64,000 bases of DNA from an uncultured Collinsella sp. (GTDB lineage: Bacteria; Actinomycetota; Coriobacteriia; Coriobacteriales; Coriobacteriaceae). The stretch spans positions 1 to 64,000 of the forward strand of contig CAJMHR010000003.1 in the NCBI GenBank assembly GCA_905213265.1, given 5' to 3'. The position numbers were made by a program, and so were the translations under genes. The notes under the pieces were generated by a model, which was not told the origin of the DNA, made no database searches, and worked only from the letters and a program-made list of their open reading frames with translations. This document shows, in pieces, positions 34,752 through 42,930 of this stretch. The stretch's first letter is position 1. The number at the start of each line of letters is the position of its first letter.

Positions 34752-35768
34752 TTACTCGGTGATGTAGCTCTCTGTCTTGTTGACGATGGTCACGGTGACG
34801 GGGGTGCCGTCGGCGGAGTCGATGCCGATGTCATCGGCGCTGAACTCGACCTCTGCGGCGTTGCCCTCGGGGTCGACCTCCGGCATCTCGAAGTTCCACG
34901 GCACGTTGGTGAACGCGACTTCGAGCGTGCAGTTGGCGTCGGCGGAGTGGGTGAACTTCCACAGCGCGGAGCCGTACACGATCTTGGAGGAGACCTTGGT
35001 GCCGTCGGCGGCGCCGGTGAGGCACTTGCGCATGAGCGCGAAGTCCTCCGGAACGACGGTCATGTTCACGGAGGTGGTCAGCTTGCCCTCGGCGAGGATG
35101 GTGGGCACGACCTGCCCCGCCGCGCGCTTCGCCTCAAGGCTGTTGGACATCTCGAAGCTGCCCTGCGTCACGGTCACGTCAACGGGGGTCTGGCTCGCGG
35201 TGTCGATCTTGAAGTCGCCGCCGGTGGGCACGAAGTAGCCGTCGAAGCACGAGGGGTTGACCACGTCGCCCCAAGACTGGAAGAGCGTCGCGTCGACGCC
35301 CGCTGCGGTAACGCTGATGTCGAGCGGGGCGTTGCCCTCGAAGGTGAGGCCAAGCGTGTCGATCTTGCAGCCGTCCACCTTGTGCACGGTCTGCTGGGCG
35401 GTGTCTCCGATCTGGCCCCAGAAGGTCAGGAGCGGCAGCACCGAGCCGAGCGTGATGACGTGCTTGTGGTAGCCGGACTTCCCTTCAACGGGCGTGGAGA
35501 CGATGTTGCCCATTGCGGCGAGGCAGTAGAGCGCGAGCGAGTCCGCGTAAGCGAGCGTCTCGAAGTCGACGCCCATGTTGACCTCGGAGACGTAGGCACC
35601 GTTGGCGGCGTTGGCGCGCAGGCCGCACGCCACGGCCTTCTGCTCGATGGTGCGCTCGGGGTTGACGAGGCCGCCGCCAGTCAGGCCGTGCTTGATGGTG
35701 GGCTGGGTGGCCGGGGTGTCTCCGTCCTGAAGCGCCACGCCCAGCATGCCGATGGAAACGTTAATCAT
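34752..35768 (-). CDS. major tail tube protein
   Basis: 338 residues, beta-rich, with an N-terminal half typical of tail tube proteins (GLTGGGLVNPERTIEQKAV...MGVDFETLAYADSLALYC) and a C-terminal half ending in a bacterial Ig-like strand pattern (SADGTPVTVTIVNKTESYI). Its place just before the G/GT chaperones supports the call. It polymerises into the tail tube. The start overlaps the upstream gene by eight bases. Confidence 0.82.
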   Translation of the reverse strand: MINVSIGMLGVALQDGDTPATQPTIKHGLTGGGLVNPERTIEQKAVACGLRANAANGAYVSEVNMGVDFETLAYADSLALYCLAAMGNIVSTPVEGKSGYHKHVITLGSVLPLLTFWGQIGDTAQQTVHKVDGCKIDTLGLTFEGNAPLDISVTAAGVDATLFQSWGDVVNPSCFDGYFVPTGGDFKIDTASQTPVDVTVTQGSFEMSNSLEAKRAAGQVVPTILAEGKLTTSVNMTVVPEDFALMRKCLTGAADGTKVSSKIVYGSALWKFTHSADANCTLEVAFTNVPWNFEMPEVDPEGNAAEVEFSADDIGIDSADGTPVTVTIVNKTESYITE

Positions 35769-35919
35769 CGTTGGTCTCCTTCTTCCGTGCGGCGGCGCGA
35801 ACCGCCCCCTGCTCCTTGAGCGCCCTCACGAGCGCATCGGGCGCTTTCACCTGCGCGCCCTTCTTGAACCGATACGGGTGCCCGTTGAAGAACACCGCTA
35901 CATCCTTGGTGGCGATCAC
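35761..35919 (-). CDS. small phage protein (52 aa)
   Basis: A basic protein (VIATKDVAVFFNGHPYRFKKG...) starting at GTG with AGGGAGG upstream. It overlaps the upstream gene's stop (GTGA) and the tail tube start. Small proteins of this kind occur before tail tube genes in siphophages; function unknown. Confidence 0.65.
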   Translation of the reverse strand: MIATKDVAVFFNGHPYRFKKGAQVKAPDALVRALKEQGAVRAAARKKETNDD

Positions 35920-36389
35920 TGCACTACCTCCCTGAACTTCTGCGGGCACTTGGCGAAAACGGAGCACTGCACGCCCACGGATGCAGCGGCCATGTGGTAC
36001 TTGGAGCTGTCGCCGGAAACCCCGGCGGCCTCGATGGACGGGAACGAGTTGTCCACGGTCATGCGGAGGCGCTGGTCTGCCATGACCGCGTTGAAGACCG
36101 CGTCCACGTAGGCGAGCAGCGTGGCTGATGCCGTCGCTTGGTCGGAGTGCCGCGCGAAGCACATCACGTGAACGGTGAAGTCGAGCTGACCGTCACCGGG
36201 AACGGCGCGCCCGCCCATGGTCGCGGTGTCAACGATGGAATCGACCGCGATGTAGAACGGCGGCTCGCTGGTCGGGAACCCGTCGTAGACCTTCGGTGCC
36301 TGCACGCCGGGGTAGAGGTCGGCGAAGCCCTCGGCTACCTTGGCCATGCGCCGGTACAGCTCGTCGCGCGCCTCCTTGAACGTCACCAT
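35916..36389 (-). CDS. tail terminator / neck protein
   Basis: 157 residues (MVTFKEARDELYRRMAKV...). An N-terminal helix, a beta-rich middle (PFYIAVDSIVD, LDFTVHVMCFAR) and a further helix match the gpU-like/Ne1 tail terminator pattern found between head-tail connector and tail tube genes. It would cap the tail tube and join it to the head. Overlaps both neighbours by a few bases. Confidence 0.6.
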   Translation of the reverse strand: MVTFKEARDELYRRMAKVAEGFADLYPGVQAPKVYDGFPTSEPPFYIAVDSIVDTATMGGRAVPGDGQLDFTVHVMCFARHSDQATASATLLAYVDAVFNAVMADQRLRMTVDNSFPSIEAAGVSGDSSKYHMAAASVGVQCSVFAKCPQKFREVVQ

Positions 36390-37141
36390 ACGAGGTTCGC
36401 CCCCCGTCCGAACTGCTCGATTGCCGCGTTTACCTCCGGGATGTCGGTGGCGCCGTCCTGCCCTGCGGTCGTGAAGCGGATGAACCCGGCGTCGGTGCTC
36501 TCGCCCGTGGCCCCGATGGGGCGGTTGGACGGTCGCAGCATGTAGGCCGCAAGCTCCAAGACCGCGCGGGACACCTGAGCCGGAAGCTCCTCGTAGCCGT
36601 AGACGTACTCGACCCAGCACGGGCGCGGGAAGCACGCCACGGGCACCGCTTGGCAGTCGCTCGCAAGCTCGTAGCCCTCGGTGAGCAGCTCCCGCACGTC
36701 GCCGTGTTCGAGGGTCACGCACCGCTCGCGCCCGTAGTCCTTGGTGCGCCCGATCCGTGCCACGAAGGAGCGGCGGGCGTTGCGCTCGAACACGTCGGTC
36801 GCGGCCTGACGCGCTTGGAAGAGCGTCTCCTCGGGGAGTTTGTCGAACTCGTCCTGACCGTCGCCGTAGCCCTTGAGCGCGTCGAGCCTGAAGTAGTGGC
36901 GGGACACCACCTCGATGTAGGTGGTGAAAAGCGTCTCGCCGCCCTTCTTCCAGTCGATGCGGGCGGTGTCCGGGGCCTTGAGCGTCGGCAGCGTGACGGC
37001 GTTGTCCTCAACGGGAAGACCCTGCTCCCCGCCGAAGCGGGGGCGCAGGGTCGCGGAGTCGATCGAGGCGTCTGCCTCAAGCTGCAAGACGGCGGTCTCC
37101 GATGCCGCGACGCGGACGGTTGAATCCGGCGCTACGAGCAT
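36383..37141 (-). CDS. head-tail connector protein
   Basis: 252 residues. The C-terminal half (FERNARRSFVARIG..., VSRAVLELAAYMLRPSNRPIGATGES) fits gp6/gp15-like connector proteins, with an additional N-terminal beta domain. It lies between the capsid and tail terminator genes, the normal place. Likely forms the adaptor ring below the portal. Confidence 0.65.
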   Translation of the reverse strand: MLVAPDSTVRVAASETAVLQLEADASIDSATLRPRFGGEQGLPVEDNAVTLPTLKAPDTARIDWKKGGETLFTTYIEVVSRHYFRLDALKGYGDGQDEFDKLPEETLFQARQAATDVFERNARRSFVARIGRTKDYGRERCVTLEHGDVRELLTEGYELASDCQAVPVACFPRPCWVEYVYGYEELPAQVSRAVLELAAYMLRPSNRPIGATGESTDAGFIRFTTAGQDGATDIPEVNAAIEQFGRGANLVW

Positions 37142-37368
37142 CAGGCCTCCTCGTCCTCGTCATAGCCCTCGTCGTCCTCGTCCTCGTCCTCAACGGGTTC
37201 GGGCTTCGGCTTGGGCTTGGCCTTGCGGCGGGTAGTCTTGGCCTTGGGCTTCTCCTCAGGCTCCGGGTCGAGCAGGCCGCGCGCTGCTGCCTCCTCGTCG
37301 GACATGACCTCGCCCTCGAAGGCAACGAGGAAACCGTTCCGGATGACGCGCTTCTTGCTGGTGAACAT
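37141..37368 (-). CDS. small charged head-region protein (75 aa)
   Basis: A short N-terminal beta part (RVIRNGFLVAFEGEVMSDEEA) followed by a low-complexity Lys/Pro stretch and a Glu/Asp tail. It lies eight bases after the capsid gene and overlaps the connector by one base. Such proteins may be head decoration or assembly factors; this is inferred from position only. Confidence 0.6.
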   Translation of the reverse strand: MFTSKKRVIRNGFLVAFEGEVMSDEEAAARGLLDPEPEEKPKAKTTRRKAKPKPKPEPVEDEDEDDEGYDEDEEA

Positions 37369-37377
37369 GACTCCTCC

Positions 37378-38529
37378 TTACGCGCCCACGCCAGCGGCGG
37401 CGGGAGCCTTGTCGAGTTCGGTCTTGGTGGCGAGGCAGAAGGCGTCCGGGTAGCGCACCTGAAGCGCCTTGGTGTGCTCGCCGAGGATGGAAAGCTCGTT
37501 CTTGATGAACTGGTCGTTGTAGTAGCCGATCTCAACCGTGGTGCCTCCGTGGATGGCGCGGCGGCGGGCTGCGAAGGAGTCGTACACGAGGATGCCGGGG
37601 CAGCTCGCGTCCTCGACCACCTGCATGCCCCAGTACACATCGGAGCCGAGCGTCTGGTACAGGCCGGTCTCGGTCTTGTACAGGTCGATGGCCTCGCGCA
37701 CCTCCGGGCTGACGGCCACGTGGGTGGGGATGCGGCGGGCGTTGCGCATGACCTTGGTTCGCATCATGCGGATGGCGTCGAAGTACATGCCGCCCATGGC
37801 CTCGGTGAAGGTCTGGATACCGGTGACGTTGGTGATTCCCACGATGTGGGTGGAGTCGGAGCCGTTCCAGTACTTGCCGTTGGTGATCTCGTCAAGGTCG
37901 AGCAGGAGGTCGTGCTCGATGAGGTCAAGCAGCTCGTCGTAGTCCATCAGGGTGTCCTTGGAGATGGGCACGTAACCCGCGATGGTCTCCTTGTTGGCGA
38001 CGGCGTCCTTAAACGCGTAGATGACCTGAGCCTTGGTGGCGCTGGTGCCGGAGGTGACGCCAGCCCACGTAGCGGGCGCGCCGCTCTCGTTGGTCTTGTC
38101 GCGCTGCTTGTAGGTTACGGAGCCTGCGGCGGGCGTCTCGATCAGGGTGCTCGCGAAGTTCTGGAACACGCCGGGGAGCTTCGCGGGAAGCTCAAGCTCG
38201 ATCTCGGTGGGAGCGCCCACGGTCACGACGCTGGCGGCGTTGCGCGGGCCGACCTCGGCGGAGTTCTTGAAGCCGACCTGAAGGCCGTGGAACTCGTCGC
38301 GGGCACCGAGGATGCGCACGCCGAAGGATTCGTTGTGCGGCTTGGGCTTGGGCGCGTTGCGGAGCGCGTCCTCCTCCTCGATGACGTGGCCGATGGTGAT
38401 GTCCAGCTGCTCGATCTGGCCCTGGATGACGAGCGCCTTGCTCTCGTCCTTGTCATCCACGGCGCGGCGCTGCTCCTCGGCGAGGCGGTTGCGCTCCGTC
38501 CAGAGCTGCTTGGAATTGAGGATTGCCAT
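37378..38529 (-). CDS. HK97-family major capsid protein
   Basis: 383 residues. An N-terminal helical delta domain (about 1-75, coiled coil) is followed by an HK97 fold core with PAKLPGVFQNFASTLIETP, the VPISKDTLMDYDELLDLIEHDL spine helix region and the C-terminal GYYNDQFIKNELSILGEHTKALQVRYPDAFCL P-domain strand. The upstream ClpP-like protease probably trims the delta domain during maturation. Confidence 0.9.
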   Translation of the reverse strand: MAILNSKQLWTERNRLAEEQRRAVDDKDESKALVIQGQIEQLDITIGHVIEEEDALRNAPKPKPHNESFGVRILGARDEFHGLQVGFKNSAEVGPRNAASVVTVGAPTEIELELPAKLPGVFQNFASTLIETPAAGSVTYKQRDKTNESGAPATWAGVTSGTSATKAQVIYAFKDAVANKETIAGYVPISKDTLMDYDELLDLIEHDLLLDLDEITNGKYWNGSDSTHIVGITNVTGIQTFTEAMGGMYFDAIRMMRTKVMRNARRIPTHVAVSPEVREAIDLYKTETGLYQTLGSDVYWGMQVVEDASCPGILVYDSFAARRRAIHGGTTVEIGYYNDQFIKNELSILGEHTKALQVRYPDAFCLATKTELDKAPAAAGVGA

Positions 38530-38532
38530 GTT

Positions 38533-39270
38533 CTACTCCTTTGTCCGGTAGACCCTGTTTCCCAACACGAGGAGGTGGCACCCCTCGTTTTGCTGCATGG
38601 TATTTGCGGCGTGAGATTTGCCCGGCTCGTCCTCCGGCTCGGCGGGCTTGGGGGTGGAAAGCGCCTCGATTGCCGCCTTCGGGGCATGCTTGTAGCGGGC
38701 CAGCATGGCCGGGTCGATGCAGGCCGCCACGCGCTGCTCGGTCTGGATGATCTCGTCCGCGAGGCCCGCGTCAACTGCGGCCTGCGCGTCGTACCATGTC
38801 TCGGCGTCCATGGCGGAACGCACGTCCTCAACGTCCATGCCGGAGCGTGCGGCGATGATGCCCGCAATGGTTCCGTCCACGGCCTCAAGGCGCTCTGCGG
38901 CCACAAGAAGCTCTGCCGCGTTGCCGCTCGTGTAGGTCCATGCGTCATGAATCATCAGCTGCGCGAAGTCGCTCATGATGACCTTGTCCGCCATGACGGC
39001 GATGTAGGAGGCCGCCGAGGCCGCGATGCCGTCAACGTATGCGGTGGTCTCGCCCTCGTAGCGCTGGATGGCCGAGGCGATGCCGAAGCCCTCGTACACG
39101 TCGCCGCCGCAGCTGTCGATGCGGATGTCGAGCGGCTTGGGACTCAGCTCGTCAAGCGTCGCGGCGAAGTCCTTGGCCGTGTTGCTCGAATCCATGTCCC
39201 AGAAGTCGCTCCCGATGGTGCCGTAGAGGTACACCGTCGCGCGCTGGGCCTCATTCTTGATTTGAAACAT
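38533..39270 (-). CDS. ClpP-like prohead protease
   Basis: 245 residues of the S14/SppA-like phage protease family. The catalytic Ser is in GIAASAASYIAV (about residue 84), the His in LMIHDAW (about 109), and an oxyanion-type DSCGGDVYEG precedes them. It processes capsid and scaffold. The C-terminal about 45 residues are a disordered Pro/Glu linker. The gene overlaps the end of the portal gene by 20 bases. Confidence 0.88.
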   Translation of the reverse strand: MFQIKNEAQRATVYLYGTIGSDFWDMDSSNTAKDFAATLDELSPKPLDIRIDSCGGDVYEGFGIASAIQRYEGETTAYVDGIAASAASYIAVMADKVIMSDFAQLMIHDAWTYTSGNAAELLVAAERLEAVDGTIAGIIAARSGMDVEDVRSAMDAETWYDAQAAVDAGLADEIIQTEQRVAACIDPAMLARYKHAPKAAIEALSTPKPAEPEDEPGKSHAANTMQQNEGCHLLVLGNRVYRTKE

Positions 39271-40549
39271 TCGTGCCTCCTACTCCCGTCTGGCTCCCGT
39301 CTCCGGGTTCCTTCGGCTTCTCTGCGTTGGACGAGTTGAAAACGTTCACGGTTCCATCAGGGTTGACGGTTCCGTAGTTCAGCGGGAACAGCGGAAGCCC
39401 GATGCCCTCAAGCGGGTCGAAGTCCTCAAGGTCGCGGACGTCCTCGCGCGTGATCGCGCCCAGATAGCCCATCTCGCGGTAGTACTGGGTGCGGGTGGCG
39501 TCGTCACCGCGCATGAGGCCCTGAACGCGGAACTTGGCCTGCGCGTTCGGAAGCCCGCAGGACGCGAGAACCGGCTGCAACGCGATCTCGATGCACCGCA
39601 CGTCGGGCACGATGGTGTCAGTCACGTAGTCGATGTTGGACTGCTGCCCGCCGGCGTAGGTCGTCTGGTCTCCGTCGTAGACCTTCCAAGGCGGCACGTT
39701 GCAGGCGCGGCACACCTGATGCAGCACCCACTTCTGCTGCTCGATGACCGACGCGTCCTTCATGGTCTGCTGGTCGGCGACCCACTTGGCCCCGTAGCCG
39801 AAGATGGGCGCGCGCCCCGCCTCGGTGATGCCGCTCTTCATATCGATGGCCGTGCGCAGGGCGCTCAGCTTCTTCTCGTCGTTGATGACGTTCCCGGCTG
39901 GTAGCTCGACGTGGCCCAGATGGTGGTTCCCGTTGCGGAGCATCGAGCGGTAGAAGCGCTCAAGGTCGAGGCTCAGGCCGATCTCCTCGGCTGCCAGCTT
40001 CGCGAGCGACTTGCCCTTGATGCCGTCCTTGGTCACGTGCGTGCAGATGTTGACGACCTCGTGGTTGAAGTACGTCCCTGCGGGCACGTGGTCATCGCCC
40101 GGCGCTACGGTGTAGGTGGTGCGGTAGCCCTTCGGCGCGTCGCGGTCGTAGTTGTGCTGGACGGTCGCGGTGATGGGCCAGATGGCCTCGATGCGCCCAC
40201 GGTTCCACTCGATGAACCAGTAGGCGTTGCCGAACGTGTCACGGCGCAGCACCGTCCACGCCATGAGCGCCGGGGCGGTCATCTCCTCGTTGGCCATGCC
40301 GTTGAGGAGCTTCGCGAGCGGATGGTTGGCCAGGCGCTCCGATCCGCTGCGCCTGTGGTTGACCACGCTGAACGGAAGAGACGCCATTGAGCGCGCCTTG
40401 GTCTGCTCGCAAGCGGCGTAGTCGATTGACATGAGCGCGCCGTATCCAGCCGGTGTGGGAGCGAACCCCGGCGGAAGGTTGACGCGCACCACGTCTGAAA
40501 GCTCTGGCTCCTCGCCGCGCTTGTAGAACATGTCGTAGAAACGTCCCAT
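39251..40549 (-). CDS. HK97-type portal protein
   Basis: 432 residues with portal features: MASLPFSVV after the N-terminal helix, LLNGMANEEMTAPALMAWTVLRRDTFGNAYWFIE, LSLDLERFYRSMLRNGNHHLGHVE and VLHQVCRACNVPPWKVYDGDQTTYAGGQQSN. It forms the dodecameric DNA entry ring. It follows the large terminase after 42 bases that carry the motif TAATCTCACGCCGCCC. Confidence 0.92.
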   Translation of the reverse strand: MGRFYDMFYKRGEEPELSDVVRVNLPPGFAPTPAGYGALMSIDYAACEQTKARSMASLPFSVVNHRRSGSERLANHPLAKLLNGMANEEMTAPALMAWTVLRRDTFGNAYWFIEWNRGRIEAIWPITATVQHNYDRDAPKGYRTTYTVAPGDDHVPAGTYFNHEVVNICTHVTKDGIKGKSLAKLAAEEIGLSLDLERFYRSMLRNGNHHLGHVELPAGNVINDEKKLSALRTAIDMKSGITEAGRAPIFGYGAKWVADQQTMKDASVIEQQKWVLHQVCRACNVPPWKVYDGDQTTYAGGQQSNIDYVTDTIVPDVRCIEIALQPVLASCGLPNAQAKFRVQGLMRGDDATRTQYYREMGYLGAITREDVRDLEDFDPLEGIGLPLFPLNYGTVNPDGTVNVFNSSNAEKPKEPGDGSQTGVGGTNVSNQE

Positions 40550-40578
40550 GCTGCCCCTTTCTTCTGGCGGAATGGTAC

Positions 40579-40594
40579 GGGCGGCGTGAGATTA
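40579..40594 (-). promoter_or_regulatory. recurring 16-bp intergenic motif (copy upstream of portal)
   Basis: On the minus strand TAATCTCACGCCGCCC; an identical copy is at 21,918-21,933 and a degenerate one at 44,801-44,816. Each lies about 30-40 bases before a start codon, and the leading TAA is a stop codon here (terL). Could be a late-gene control site or a translational feature. Confidence 0.45.
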
Positions 40595-42019
40595 GTAGAT
40601 TTCCGGGGCGTCCTCGCTTCCAGACACGAGCTTGTTGTAGGCGAGCGCGGCTATAGCCAAGGCGATAGCGCCGTCTATCTTGGACTTGCGGGAGTCCTTG
40701 CCGAATCGCGTTCCGTATGGCTCGCGCTCCTCCTCCACGGTGTTCTCCAAGTGCTGCCGAAGCTTCCTCTCTCCCTTGAGCTTGAGCCGCCTGTCCTTCA
40801 CGAGGTTCATCACGATCGAGGTCGCTTGGCACATGGTGGCGTTGTTCTGGGCGAAGGACACGGTCTCGATGCCGTACACGTCGTTGAGCTGGCTGCTCAT
40901 GACTATCATGCGGTTCGGGTCGATGCCAACGACCTCCGGGTAGTGCTCTTGGCACACGCCCGCCACAAGCTCCATGATCTGGTTGAGCGGGTAGTGCCCG
41001 GTGTCCTCGTCCGGCGTGTCGAATATCCAGCTTTTCGTGTAGCCGACCATGGTTCCGCGCTTGTTCTTGCGCTCCTGATAGGCCACGATCGCATAGGAGT
41101 CGCCAGCCGTAGCGCCGTCGATGCCGATGGTGAACGGACTGTCGAAGTCGAGCTTGTTCGGCCCGCGCTCGCATCGGTCGAGCTGCGCCGTGGTGAAGCA
41201 CGAGTACGCGTCCCTGTCGGACGGGAAGCGGTTGGCGGTGTAGCGCTCGAACGACCTCTTGGACGTGGCCATTCCGCGCTGGTCTTGGATGCTCTCCCAC
41301 GTGACCCAAGAGGCGCACATGAGCGGTTCCCAGCTCTCGCGCTTGTCGATGTCCGCGCCGTCATCGAGGCCCAGCCAGTAGAGGTACATGCCGGGGTCGT
41401 CGTCGGCTTTCTGCAAGGTGTCCCAAAGGAAGCCCTCGCGCGCGTCGCCTGCGGTGGTGATGCCGATTGAAAGCGGGTTCCAAAGAACCTTCTGGCCCTT
41501 CAGCCCGGCGTCCCACACCTTGCTGTCCTTGTAGACGTGCAGCTCGTCAAAGATGAGCACGTTGAAGTGCCAAGACTCAAGGGCGTCCGGCTTGTTGGGA
41601 AGCACCATGATCTTCGCGCCGGTCTCGTTGTGGGTGATGACGTCCTTGCCGATGTCCCACTGGCTCTTCCACGTGTCGTTGAGCTTTATCATGGTGGCGA
41701 TCTTCTCGAAGATGTTGCGCACCTGATCCTTGGAGCTTGCGACCACGCCGTACTGCCCGTTGTGGATGACCTCCATCGTTGCGACGGTGAGAACGGTCGC
41801 TGCGGCAAGCTCGGTCTTGCCGTAGCCGGAAGGCAGGCCGATGATCACGCGGCGGAAGCGGCGCTTGAACCTTCCGCCCTCCATGCTCCCCGTTGCGAAT
41901 ATCGGCTTCCAGATGTTCTCGCGCTGGAAGGGTTCGAGCAGGAAGGGCTTGCCGTAGTAGCTGTCGTTGGAGACGTGGTGGCACATGGAGGAGAGGCACT
42001 TCTCGTAGTCGCGCGCCAT
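40592..42019 (-). CDS. terL: terminase large subunit
   Basis: About 475 residues. The ATPase domain has Walker A GLPSGYGKTELAAA, Walker B VLIFDELHVY and the coupling motif SIGITTAG; the nuclease domain has the FTIGIDGATAGDS and VVGIDPNRM acidic positions and a terminal KSKIDGAIALAIA Asp. It packages phage DNA through the portal. Start chosen at the ATG preceded by GAGGGCC; an ATG 14 codons earlier overlapping terS is possible. The coding frame and boundaries are firm. Confidence 0.93.
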   Translation of the reverse strand: MARDYEKCLSSMCHHVSNDSYYGKPFLLEPFQRENIWKPIFATGSMEGGRFKRRFRRVIIGLPSGYGKTELAAATVLTVATMEVIHNGQYGVVASSKDQVRNIFEKIATMIKLNDTWKSQWDIGKDVITHNETGAKIMVLPNKPDALESWHFNVLIFDELHVYKDSKVWDAGLKGQKVLWNPLSIGITTAGDAREGFLWDTLQKADDDPGMYLYWLGLDDGADIDKRESWEPLMCASWVTWESIQDQRGMATSKRSFERYTANRFPSDRDAYSCFTTAQLDRCERGPNKLDFDSPFTIGIDGATAGDSYAIVAYQERKNKRGTMVGYTKSWIFDTPDEDTGHYPLNQIMELVAGVCQEHYPEVVGIDPNRMIVMSSQLNDVYGIETVSFAQNNATMCQATSIVMNLVKDRRLKLKGERKLRQHLENTVEEEREPYGTRFGKDSRKSKIDGAIALAIAALAYNKLVSGSEDAPEIY

Positions 42020-42047
42020 GATTAGGCCCTCGCGCGAGTACGTGGTC

Positions 42048-42596
42048 TCAGTCCTCCGCATCCTCTATCACCACCTCTGATTCCGGCAGCTCGTATGCCG
42101 CGTCGATGCTCTTGAACATGGCTGCTGTGTCCGCCGCCGTCTTGGTCGCGGTCGCGTCCATGAGGCCGATGCGCGAGCGCGCCAAGGGCGATAGGCCAAG
42201 CATGTCGGACAGCGCGCGAATCTCTGAGCTTGCCTCCTTGAGGATCGTGAGCGCCGGGTTCTTGCGCACCAAGGGAATCTCGCGCCCGTCGGCGTTCTTG
42301 AAGGGCTTGACGCCTATCTTGTCGAAGATGGCTATCTTGCCGTCCTCGGAGTGGATTGCCTGCTCGGCCTGACGCGCCACGGCGTGCCAGTAGGTCAGGA
42401 GCCGAAGCGTCGGGATGTCCTGATCGGTGAAGCTGTTCACCGGGGGCGCGAGCCACGCCCATATCTCGCTCTGCACGGGGTCTTCGGCTATGTCCTGCGG
42501 CATGAGCACGCCCGAGGAACCCTCGCGCACGGCGAGGCCGTAGGAGTCCGAGAGGCCCCGGCGTATGGCGTTGTGCTTCGGCTTCGCGCCCTTCAC
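42048..42596 (-). CDS. terS: phage terminase small subunit (P27-like)
   Basis: 182 residues with P27-family features: VPEDPVQSEIWAWLAPPV-like N-terminal region, TLRLLTYWHAVARQAEQAI, NPALTILKEASSEIRALSDMLGLSPLARSRIGL. It recognises phage DNA and recruits TerL. It overlaps the zinc-finger gene by four bases and lies directly upstream of terL. Confidence 0.85.
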   Translation of the reverse strand: MKGAKPKHNAIRRGLSDSYGLAVREGSSGVLMPQDIAEDPVQSEIWAWLAPPVNSFTDQDIPTLRLLTYWHAVARQAEQAIHSEDGKIAIFDKIGVKPFKNADGREIPLVRKNPALTILKEASSEIRALSDMLGLSPLARSRIGLMDATATKTAADTAAMFKSIDAAYELPESEVVIEDAED

Positions 42597-42892
42597 AGGC
42601 CCTCACCCCTCAGTTCGTCCTCGATCTTCTTGGCAGCCCTGCGCAGCTTCAGGCACAGGGGCGATGACGTGAGCATGGAGGCGCGGGAAAGGTCGCTCGC
42701 CGCCACGTGGGCGCGCTGCAAGACCTCAAGCACCTCGTCATAGGTCATGGATGCGGACGGGGCGGGAGCCTGAAGCTCGCCGGTGTAGGCGTAGCCTCTG
42801 GCCGCGCGCGAGCGGCACGTGGCGGAGCAGTACCGCGCCGTGCTTCGCTGGGCCTTGAACTCCCGCCCGCATATCTCGCACCGCTTAATCAT
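42593..42892 (-). CDS. small zinc-finger phage protein (99 aa)
   Basis: The N-terminus has CEICGREFKAQRSTARYCSATC, a C-x2-C...C-x3-C zinc-finger-like cluster similar to those of phage packaging-associated proteins. A helical C-terminus follows. It overlaps terS by ATGA and lies downstream of the radical SAM gene. May bind DNA near the packaging site; function not known. Confidence 0.65.
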   Translation of the reverse strand: MIKRCEICGREFKAQRSTARYCSATCRSRAARGYAYTGELQAPAPSASMTYDEVLEVLQRAHVAASDLSRASMLTSSPLCLKLRRAAKKIEDELRGEGL

Positions 42893-42930
42893 CGCTATCG
42901 CCCGCTATTCCGAACCGCGCGGCAAGGAAC

